The notes under the pieces were generated by a model. That model was not told where the DNA came from, made no database searches, and saw only the letters and a list, made by a program, of their open reading frames with translations. This document shows positions 10,681-19,800 of a stretch of DNA of 64,000 nt, one piece after another. The stretch spans positions 21,508,488-21,572,487 of the forward strand of contig CM037474.1 of NCBI GenBank assembly GCA_021014325.1, given 5' to 3'. The position numbers and the translations under genes were made by a program. The DNA comes from Plazaster borealis (taxonomy: Eukaryota > Echinodermata > Asteroidea > Forcipulatida > Labidiasteridae). Numbering within the stretch: the first letter of the stretch is position 1; each line of letters opens with the position of its first letter.

Positions 10681-10801
10681 AGCCCACCTTGTTGAGCTGT
10701 AACGGTTCTCTTTTAACATCGGTCTCATTAAACACTCACCATTACAGAGTGTTATGAGACCGATGTTAAAAGAGAGCCATTACAGCTCAACAAGGTGGGC
10801 T
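10681..10801. repeat. Near-perfect 121-bp palindrome
   Basis: The left arm from 10681 (agcccaccttgttgagctgt onward) and the right arm ending at 10801 are reverse complements over about 55 bases with only a few mismatches or short gaps. The loop is about ten bases. There is no ORF. It should form a strong hairpin as DNA or RNA. Confidence 0.9.
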
Positions 10802-10825
10802 ACAAGGTTACAAACTTTACATTCC

Positions 10826-11008
10826 CAATTCCTTCTATATCCAATTGTCAAAGTGAAGGATTCAGAAGGACTGGGGCTGGTAAGCCCAAATATTATTTGC
10901 TTATCACAGGGTCAGGCATTCCAATCTTATCTAAGTTCCAAACAATTTGGTGTGAAGTGACAGAGAAGGAATAAGGCCACATGCTAGCCAAACTACCTTG
11001 TCTGTAAA
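10826..11008 (+). repeat. Dispersed repeat, copy 2 (partner at 912-1088)
   Basis: It shares about 170 bases in direct orientation with the intron of the first gene, including cttctatatccaattgtcaa and ttatttgcttatcac. It directly abuts the palindrome at 10681-10801, so both may belong to one larger decayed element. Confidence 0.75.
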
Positions 11009-11173
11009 GGGTCTCAGTGGAAAATTAAATTCACAGGGTTTGAATCAAATCTTATGATTTTGTTAGTTGCTGTGATCATAAGCCGCTGGTGGTCTCCATC
11101 CAAAAGGTTATGATCATCAAAACTGATATCTTGTTCTCTTTCAGATGAAAGTAGTTCTACAAAATTTGACAAA

Positions 11174-13606
11174 ATGAAGCTGACAACGTTATGCAGTCGT
11201 CTGCAGTCCCTTGCACTCGGAAGTCAACATGGTTGTCAACAACAACTAATAAGAACAATCAGCCGTTATTCACTGAACGCCCAGATACCACAATCCCCAA
11301 ACCCTCCCACGTTTGCATGGCCAATAGTCAAGCCAACATCTTTTTGTCTTTTCCCTCGAGAAAAGCAACAATTTGGAACTTTATGTGCTAAATCAGATTT
11401 CCATACGTCGAGTGTCGCCTGTAAATTCACTCCATGGAAGAGTACACCGAAATACACAATCAAACCTCTTGGTTTGACTAAATCTGCTGGTCGCAACAAT
11501 ACAGGTAACTTGAAACGCCTTTGTTCTATTTTGGGTTTCTTGACAATCAAGACTGGGCTGTACATTTGACTAGTTTGCATGAATTTTGACAAGCTTGTTT
11601 TGTGTCACATTTGAAGTAAAATAAGCATAGTTTCACTGAGGCAGTTTGCCAGCTTTTGACTAGCCTCCCAGGAAAAAAAAAAACATTTTTAAAGAAAATA
11701 CACTTTTAGACTTTCAATTTAATAAATAAAAAATAAAAAATTCTGAACTTATGACATCACATGTTTACAAAAGAGTCACAGAGCCTGGACGTCCTACAGA
11801 CACGATTTGTACGCAGTTCATTGGAAGAAAACGTTCAATCTTATATTTGATGGAATTTGCACCGTCTGATTTTTATCAACTTTAGATATTAAGAAAGGGG
11901 GCAAATCTCAAAACTTGTTGGCTGTTATTTTTATTAGTCTTGAATTTGTGGAAATTTATGCCACAATTAAATGTAAAATTTCACAAGTGACTAAGTGCAG
12001 GATCTCGCCTGCCAGAAAGGCCCTGGAATGTACAAGGTCACAATGCTTGCATGGTGTATACCCACTGCATCTAAATGCAAAATTATACTTTTTATCTTTA
12101 TATATTCAACTCAAAATTAAACCATCGAACTGTCCACACGATTTTCAGGCAGAGTTACAGTCACTGGTAGAGGTGGTGGCCATAAACGGCGCTATCGTAT
12201 GGTGGACTTCAAGCGCATCGGTCCAGAGATAGGGGCCCCCATGGAAGAGAAGGTACTCCAAGTCAGGTATGACCCCTGCCGGACTGCAAACATTGCTATG
12301 GTTGCTGCTGGTAACCACAAACGTTGGATCCTTGCAACGATCAACATGGAAGAAGGCGACATCATAAAAACATCAGGGGTCATCGGTAGAATGACAGGTG
12401 AGGTTTCAAGGAGCAAACAGATATTGAAAATTTGTTTGCACATTAAAATCAAAGTAGTATTTTATTTTAAAACGTTGCCTAAAAGCTGAAAATAACTTGT
12501 ATTTCTAAGCAATTTGTTGAGTGGGCTAGAGCATCGACTCACAAGTTCTGATGGCTGAGTCATCAGAGTGTAAGTTTGAGAGTTTAAAAGTGTCAACATG
12601 GATCTCGCTTAAAAAAACCCGGATGTATACACAAAACCATTAGACACCGAGATAAAACGTTTTTTGCAAAGAGTGTTTCCGTGCGTTTTTGCACAATCAA
12701 GATACAAAGTGTTTGCATTGATGGGACAAAATAGTGTTGTTTCCCTTTTCATGAGTATTCCATGTGTTGGAAAATGAGTGCACCACAAAACTCAATTTGA
12801 CCTTCGAGCCCCTATTTAAGATTTATGGCTGGACTTTATTAAACAATTGATCACCCTGATTTCTTTGAAGTTGCTGCAAATGAAGGTGATGCGTATCCCT
12901 TAGGAGCTCTCCCCATCGGCTGCCTCGTCCATAGTGTGGAGGTCTTTGAGGGCGCTGGTGGGTCCTATGTCAGAGCAGCGGGTACAAGCGCTCAGGTCAT
13001 TCGCAAGACAGGCGGTCAGGTGATCCTTCAGCTACCATCTAAACAGCAGATCAGCGTCAGCGAGAAGTGTATGGCAACAGTTGGGCGTGTCTCCAACGAG
13101 GATCACAATAAGAAACCGATCGGTGAGTGAATGAAGTCAAATTAGCTCAGAACAGGACAATGACTTCTGTCATGGGCCCAATTTCATAAAGCTGCATTAA
13201 AAGCGCAAAAAGAAGCTAAGCACAACAAAATTATGCTTCCCAGAATAAGGTTACCAGTCAAAACTACCATGTCACAATTTGTGACTGGTGTCCAGCTCAT
13301 TTCTGCTTAGCAGACAATTATTAAGCAATATTTTCTGTGTGACATCATTTGACCTTTTGGGATTCTTTTGTATTATGTGTCACATCATACTTGGGTCTTA
13401 TGAAAATTGCCATGGTACATATTAATTTCTGTTTCTTTTTTCTTCTTTTTTTAGGCAAAGCTGGTAGGAACAGATGGCTGGGTTGGCGTCCATCGAGTGG
13501 CCTTTGGCAGAGGAAGGGTGGATGGGCTGGCAGGAAAATCCATCCTCCACCTCCTCTGAAAGTCTACAGGAGTCCTGACAAAAAGGGAACACATATAAAT
13601 GTGTAA
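11174..13606 (+). CDS. MRPL2: Mitochondrial large ribosomal subunit protein uL2m
   Basis: This is the mitochondrial L2 protein, a core large-subunit protein near the peptidyl-transferase centre. Coding exons are 11174-11504, 12149-12397, 12871-13122 and 13455-13606. All introns are phase 1 and GT-AG. The total is 984 bases, giving 327 aa. The N-terminus [16 protein letters not shown] looks like a mitochondrial presequence and resembles the vertebrate protein's start, which is why I chose this ATG. Diagnostic L2 stretches are [20 protein letters not shown] (residues 111-130), [42 protein letters not shown] and [15 protein letters not shown] followed by KGGWAGRK. An acceptor at 11144 implies a further 5' exon. 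Intron 1 carries a repeat shared with MFSD3 intron 2, and intron 3 a MITE. Confidence 0.96.
11745..12075 (+). repeat. Dispersed repeat in MRPL2 intron 1 (partner 19262-19870)
   Basis: The series gacatcacatgtttacaaaa, ggaagaaaac, attttatatgatgga-type text, atttttatcaac, then gctgttattttt, and finally ctggaatgtacaaggtcac recurs in order at 19262-19870. There it is split by a SINE pair, so this copy serves as the empty-site reference. Confidence 0.75.
13176..13345 (+). mobile_element. MITE-like element, 'cataaagctg' family, in MRPL2 intron 3
   Basis: It begins gggcccaatttcataaagct and carries the family's internal aagctaagcac and tgcttagcag motifs. The right end is degraded. It is non-coding. 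Confidence 0.65.
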
Positions 13607-13777
13607 ATGAACTGAAAACCTAAGGAAATTGTAGTAGTTTGCAAATGTAGGTTTCCCCGGCAAATTTCAACAAAGATTCATTCAATTTAACACCCGACTC
13701 ATTCAATTTTGAAAATGAATGCTCTGTTGCATCAGCATTCATCAGTAAAAAGGAGTAATTCAATTTCAATAGTTTAA

Positions 13778-13860
13778 GGCACTGAACACGTTTGGAAATT
13801 GTCAAAGACCAGTATTCTCACTTATATATTTTGAGTAATTACCAAACGTGTCCAGTGCCT
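13778..13860 (+). mobile_element. Short TTAA MITE, internally deleted
   Basis: The sequence between TTAA at 13774-13777 and TTAA at 13861-13864 has the ends of the 367-bp subfamily (ggcactgaacacgtttgg and ccaaacgtgtccagtgcc) but is only 83 bases. It is therefore an internally deleted relative that kept both termini. Confidence 0.75.
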
Positions 13861-13864
13861 TTAA

Positions 13865-14298
13865 AGATAGGGTCAGAAATTGGTAAGTACTCAAAAAATT
13901 ATTGACCACAAAAACTTACTTGGTGAGAAGTACTTCAGCTGTTGATAGTATAAACTATTTTGAGAAAGGATTCCGATCGAAGTAATATGGTTCACCCAAA
14001 AACAATTGAATGTGAGAACCGATTTATGCATGAATTGTTTCTCAGATTTCTAAGGGTTGGTGTCCATTTGTGATTGCTGCGGCGAGAGATGCGATTGATA
14101 CCTGCTGTTGCCTCGCTAAATGTGGATGGATTTGATGTTCTTGTGAAAATACCGAGACAGTTTTGGTTGCTGTTTTCTCAGCAAGTAGACACTGTATTCA
14201 GCTGAAACTTTCACATGTGACTTTTATTGTATCTTTTTTTTATAACTTAGCCTATAAATAAGCCTTACGTTGACAAAAAACATTCTGTGACACTACCT
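13865..14298 (+). mobile_element. TTAA MITE, 'taggg-tca' subfamily
   Basis: It lies between TTAA at 13861-13864 and TTAA at 14299-14302. The ends are agatagggtcagaaattggt and gtgacactacct. The interior matches the copy at 4454-4902 in inverted order. It shares its left TTAA with the 83-bp element beside it. Confidence 0.8.
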
Positions 14299-14302
14299 TT
14301 AA

Positions 14303-14820
14303 GCATTCATTGGTCAAATAAGATAATTCAAACTCATTAGGTTGCAGAGATCATTCATTCATTCGTTCATAATGGGTTTATTATAATCATGCACCGTAGC
14401 CAAAAGCTGAATTGCACATTATTTACAGTAAAAAAACAGGATCAATTTCACAAAAGACAGCAGCAAGAGGCTGGTCAACCATTCAGTTTCATCAACTGTA
14501 AATTGGTAGTAGAAATTCAACTGAAGAATTCTGAAAATGTAGTCTTGAATGTCCACACATGAAATACAATGACTAAAACGAACCTGAATGAGAAGAACGA
14601 AATCATGTACTCACAAAAACGAAGTTGAATGCAATAGTAGCTGAAAAAGAAACCCTAGTTTGAATGCATTAGGGAAACATGTGGTATTTAAATGCGTGTT
14701 AATGAAACTGAATTTACTTTTGCTGAAACTGACCAGGAAAACCACGCTCTGGACAATATGACCTCTGACCTCACTTTCTTTTCAATATGTTGGTTATGAC
14801 ATGGAAGAAGGAAGAGGACC
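14303..14820. other. Intergenic sequence, nothing identified
   Basis: No exon, tRNA-like head or terminal inverted repeat was seen. It lies between the 3' ends of the convergent genes MRPL2 and MFSD3. Confidence 0.4.
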
Positions 14821-14822
14821 AG

Positions 14823-15005
14823 TGCCCAATTTCATAAAGCTGTTTAGCAGAAGCAAAGTTCTTTGCTAAGCAAGAAATGAGTGGGGTACCAGTCACAGCA
14901 ATGGTAACTATATGGTGTTTTGGTTGGTAACCTATTTTTGCTTAGCAAGAGTTTTCTGTGCTTAGCAAGTTTTTGTGTTTTCATGATTTATGAAATTGGG
15001 CCCTG
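14823..15005 (+). mobile_element. MITE-like element, 'cataaagctg' family
   Basis: The ends are cccaatttcataaagctgtt and atttatgaaattgggccc, inverted and well preserved. The interior has gcttagcaag repeats and ggggtaccagtcacagcaa. Confidence 0.78.
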
Positions 15006-15179
15006 GGGTTCATCAGAGCATTTTTATCAACTGAACAGGTTTTTCATTATGAGACAAAACGGACCCGGTGAAACTGAAAGAGGTTTATTTGTTACATTCT
15101 ACCAGTGTACAATAATAAAATACGCTCAGTGGAAGAAAATGTCTGCTTCTGTTACACTAGTATACTTGTTTATCTGTGG

Positions 15180-15300
15180 TGTGTTGTCATTTAGCCTTTG
15201 AGAAAGACTCTGTTTGGGTCGAAACATTAGGTCACTAACAAATGTTTGCATTTATACCACATGTCATTTTGGTTGGTGATCAGTTTGCAACAGCTAATTC
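15180..15300 (+). repeat. Repeat with 'gtcgaaac(g/a)t' motif
   Basis: The series gttgtcatttagcctttgag, aaagactctg, gggtcgaaacatt, and atttatacca recurs near 26760-26950, 29250-29345 and 61375-61625. The phrase marks a dispersed family. It may be the 3' end of a retroelement, but I cannot prove its class. Confidence 0.5.
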
Positions 15301-15537
15301 TATTTTCTCACAGGAAGAAAATGTGTTACATTTTGAAGTGTTTTTTTTTTCTTCAAGTAAACAGTAAACAGCACTAGTAAACAGTACAATTTCCACAGAA
15401 CTAACTGTCTTAGTACGTGGGTGCCAGTCAGAAGCTATATAACTGTTAACTGCTGTATAGCCAGGGATCACACCCAAGTTTACGATACAACCTGGGAAGC
15501 GACAGTCAGGGGATCACCTTAAGGAGATGCAACTTTT

Positions 15538-15742
15538 TGATTTCAAGTATCGAGTAATAAACCACAAGGGAAACTGACTGAGTAAATTTTGAAACAATTT
15601 GGGGTTGAACAAAGAAAAGTTGAAAAGAGCGGGATTTGAACCAACGACCTCTGGATTAATGTGCCGGCACTCTACCAACCGAGCTATCTAGCCCTATATT
15701 GGTGTTCTCCCTGTTTTGTCAATATCTTTGTTCAGGGTGCCA
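15538..15742 (-). mobile_element. tRNA-derived SINE, family A, minus strand
   Basis: Read on the minus strand it has the leader, a head with gctagatagctcggttggta and gagtgccggcac, a T-arm ggttcaaatcccgctc, the box ctttgttcaacccc and a tail ending ggtttattactcga. A second partial head (aaccaatgacctccggatt) follows directly, so two insertions may overlap. Confidence 0.75.
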
Positions 15743-16029
15743 GATTTAAACCAATGACCTCCGGATTAACATTAATCTGGAGGTTCTCTAGCTCTATGCC
15801 ATACTGCTGACCATGATAACCAAGGTGAGAATAAATTTGCTTTAGATTTCATTAAGATGGTCTTAAGAGAAAAACAGTTCAACTGATAACCCATTAGTGA
15901 ACAAAGTTATGCAATGGTGATATTTAATTATATATGAACATGGAGGTAGAATTGATCTTACAATACAATAATTTGTACATCTAAGAGGAATTTAACTGAA
16001 ACAGTTTGCGTTGTGTTTCAATACTTCCT

Positions 16030-16180
16030 TTCAGGCCTGGAATTAGACGGAGGCTACAGAGGCCACGACCTCAGTTGCCCCTGCCCCGATAGATTTAAAA
16101 TTTTCTAATGGAAGTGCCCCTTGCAAAATGAAAATAGCCTTGCCCTCTCAAGAATGAAATTCCAGGCATGCACTTTACTA
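16030..16180 (+). repeat. Dispersed repeat related to 1785-1958 and 58985-59155
   Basis: Shared phrases are ggcctggaatta, the 'ggccacgacctcagttgccc' type line and tgcaaaatgaaaatagcctt. It is non-coding and of unknown class. Confidence 0.5.
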
Positions 16181-16439
16181 TGCACCAGATGTTTTACTTG
16201 TGCTTTCCCTGGTCAATTTATTTTCATTAGGTGCGTTATACTCTTTAACCCGTTTATGGCTCATCATAGGTCTTTTTCAACACCATTGCTTTGTAAACAT
16301 GTACCTTGGATGGGATAAATGGATTTTTGTCCGGAAAAGCACCAAGTATACAGTTCTTATCACACATCGGTGTAAGGATAAAAAAACAAAATAATGTCCT
16401 TTATTCCTGATGCAATTTTTACACCTATTAAATATAAAA

Positions 16440-16598
16440 ATAGGGAGACCGCCAACATAGGGCTAGATAGCTCAGTTGGTAGAGCGCCGGCACGTTAAAC
16501 CGGAGGTCGTTGGTTCAAATCCCACTCTAGTCAATTTTTCTTTGTTCAACCCAAAATCATTAGTCAGTTTCCCTTGTGGTCCATTACTTGATATATGA
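16440..16598 (+). mobile_element. tRNA-derived SINE, family A
   Basis: The head gctagatagctcagttggta, gagcgccggcacgttaaacc, T-arm ggttcaaatcccactc and box ctttgttcaaccc are well kept. The tail ends cttgtggtccattacttgat. The anticodon-loop position is GTT, but the base before it is C instead of the T that working tRNAs carry, so it is not called a tRNA gene. Confidence 0.8.
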
Positions 16599-16689
16599 TA
16601 AAAATAAAAATCCCTTAATCCTTATCCCCCGGCTGCCGCTTCCCCAGTTGTATCATGGGTGTGATCCCTGGCTACACGGCAGTTTGCGG

Positions 16690-16781
16690 TTGAATAGTTG
16701 GTAGTAGAGCGCACGTTAAACCGGAGGTCGTTGGTTCAAATCCCACTCTAGTCAATTTTTCTTTGTTCAACCCAAAATTAT
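16690..16781 (+). mobile_element. Truncated tRNA-derived SINE, family A
   Basis: It repeats the anticodon-arm-to-box part of the SINE at 16440 almost exactly (gcacgttaaaccggaggtcg, then ctttgttcaacccaaaatta), with a damaged D-arm. The pair probably arose by local duplication or a second insertion. Confidence 0.7.
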
Positions 16782-16803
16782 TAAATATAAAAATATATAT
16801 TGT

Positions 16804-16809
16804 TTTATT
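16804..16809 (-). terminator. MFSD3: Candidate polyadenylation signal of MFSD3
   Basis: TTTATT on the plus strand reads AATAAA on the minus strand, 32 bases past the MFSD3 stop codon. This would give a very short 3' UTR. Other AATAAA sites exist further on. Confidence 0.35.
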
Positions 16810-16840
16810 TCTGAAGTTATGGATATCCAAGCAGCTGCTT

Positions 16841-19800
16841 TTAAGATAAATACGTTTTTAACTCTGGTCTCAACATTGCAAGTACACCGACAGACAGTGA
16901 GAGAAACAAACAGAACATCTTGCCATATCCCAACCAGTCAACGAGCCAGCCAGCCATGGACATAAACACTAATTTACCCATCACTTCAATGGTTGCTAAG
17001 GCTGTGTAGTGCGTTGCTTGGATACGGTGTGGTGCATGCTGGGAGCACTGCATCATCAAGGTGAAGGTGCAGATTGTTACAACGCCCCCGATGAGTTGAA
17101 GGAGGCACATGGCAACGAGGCACAAACCTACAGAGAGTTTAAAAGAAAAAAAGAACAAAGTGTTTTTGAGGCTCAAAGGTTAAGGTCTTCATTTGTTTTT
17201 TTGTCAACGTAATGCTTGTTTAAAATTCTCAAGAAAGATACCTGTGAAAGTTTCAGCTGAATAAAGTGTCTACTTTTTGAGAAAACAGTGAAAAACTGTC
17301 ACGGTATTTTCACATGAACGTAGAATCCATCCACGTTTAACCAGGTGGCAGCGGGTACCAACCGCATCTCTGGTTTCGTCAAGCTTGCGAGCTACAATGA
17401 TTAAGTTCACTTATGAGGCATCCTTGGTTTCATTACCAGAAATATAATAATAATAATAATAATAAATAACAAACTTACCATATAAAGGAATAGAAGCATC
17501 CGATTGATTAAAACAGATGACAGCTGTCTGAAGAAGAAGTGGAATGAGCCTCAACTTGAATAGTATAGGGAGAAGACTTGATGGCGTCAAACTAACAAAT
17601 CAAACAATGAATGAAAATAAGTCAATACGTAATTCTTATATAGCGCTTCATCACACCTGATGGGCATCTCTCAAAGCGCTCAGTATTTTTTCCTGCAAGG
17701 TATGCGAAGCTACGTTTTTGAAGTAGGAGACCTATTCCTTTACTCATAGCACAATGCAATGGTTTACAAGGTGCTGTGGTGCAATATGCAGCCAATCAAA
17801 CCAAGAACACCAAGGCGAACCCCTTCTCATTACGATAAGTGTACTGGGTTCTTTTGCATGCATTACACAACACGAGGGACCTACGACTTACGCCCCATCC
17901 GAAGGACCAAGCAATAATGGTCAAGTGTCTTGCTTCAGGACGCAAGTGTCACGATGGGACTCGAACCCACACTCTGCTGATCAGAAACACCAGAGCTTGA
18001 GTCCAGTGCTCTTATCCGCTCAGCCACTACACGCCGTTAGAAAAGAGGCATATTTCCATACAGGGCTTGAACCACAGTAACTCAAGTTTTTCTGAACCAG
18101 AATTTTTTTGCAATGACCAGAATCAACATGAAAAAAAAAAACCTTCCTGACCAAATAATAAAAAAGCTTTACATTTACAATAACTCAATGATCCGAATAC
18201 ATACCTTAGCTGTTGATTGGAAAGCATCCAGCCCCCGGCCAGCGACCCCAAAATGGATAACCCTTGACTTATGACCCCTGTCAGGAAACCGACCTCACTG
18301 ACTGGTATCCCATGATCCACCAGGTAGAGAGGAAACATTCCAATGGAACCCATTTCACCTGATTTTAAAAGATTACAAAGAGATCTGTCATTTGGCTTCC
18401 TTAAAAGGGATGATCGATACAGCATTGGCTTTAAAGGGGGACTGTCACCATCATAGCGTGCCTGTTGCTGTACATGGATACAATTAACTCTATCCAGTAA
18501 CTGCATGTGCATGCGTGCTGGCCGTCGCATCACAAAGGGCACTGCTATTATTATATTTTGATGTGACAGCCAGCGAGTGTGCACGCTAACTGGGTTAGAG
18601 TTCATAATTCCATGTACATCCACACAGGCCTGCCTTGATCAAGACGACAGTCCCCCTAGGGTGTGTACAACATTGGTAAGAGTGAAAATATAAATGTTCA
18701 CAGATTTGAACATAACTTACATGGTATAAAGATGATCATGGTGCAAAACATCGCTTTAAATACTTTTGCTTGGAATGCTATAGTTTTTTTTTAAATTAGT
18801 AAAACAATTAGTTTTGATCTCGCGAGTTCAAATGTTGAAAACATATACAAGGGGGTTTTTCACTGTTTTCTTGTGACTCCAATGAGTGATTGGTCTTAAA
18901 CTTTCACAGGTTTGTTATTTCATGTAATGTTGGGTCACATAAAGTGTGGATCTGGTCTTTGACAATTACCAATGTTGTCCGTGTGCTTTTTACCATAAAG
19001 TCATATTCAGGGTTAATTTTTTTAAGTTTGCTAAAACACCAATAACCAGTCATCTTTGAGACAATAGAACTTATTGCATAGGCCGCCATTGCCGGGGTCA
19101 AAAAATGGAAGCATGTCCACAGTACGTGTATGCACAACTCCAAGCCAATGATATTTCGTTCCTTTGACCTCGGTGAGGGAGCTGTTTGAGCTTGTGATGT
19201 CATATGCCAGGGGATTTATGATTATTGATTTAACAAATTAAAAGGGTATAGACCATGTAACCTATGACATCACATGTTTACAAAAGAGCCACTATTTGTA
19301 CAAAGCTCAACTTTGGAAGAAAACATAAAATCTTGCATTTTATGGAGATTGCACCGTGCGATTTTTATCAACAGTTGATATGTAAGGGGAAACACCTCAA
19401 AACTTGTACAGCTGTTTATTTTTGATTTGGGGTTGAACAAAGAAAAAATTACTAGAGCGGGATTTGAACCAATGACCTCCGGATTAACGTGCCGGCGCTC
19501 TACCAACTGAGCTACATGTACACGGCAGTTTACTATTGTATGGCTTCTGACTGGCACCCCTAAACAAAGATATTGATAAAATAGGTAGACCGCCAACATA
19601 GGGATAGATACCTCAGTTGGTAGAGCGCCGGCACTTTAGGTCGTTGGTTCAAATCCCGCTCTAGTCAATTTTTCTTTGTTCAATCCCAAATCATTTAAAA
19701 TTTACCCAGTCAGTTTCCCTTGTGGTTTATTTTTTGATAGCTGTTATTTTTGTAACTCTTGAATTTATGTGCAAATTATAACACAAAATTTATAATTTCC

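Noticed and set aside
16455..16535. tRNA-Asn-like gene
   Set aside because: The base before the anticodon is C, the stems are imperfect, and the same sequence recurs with SINE leader and tail. It is called a SINE.
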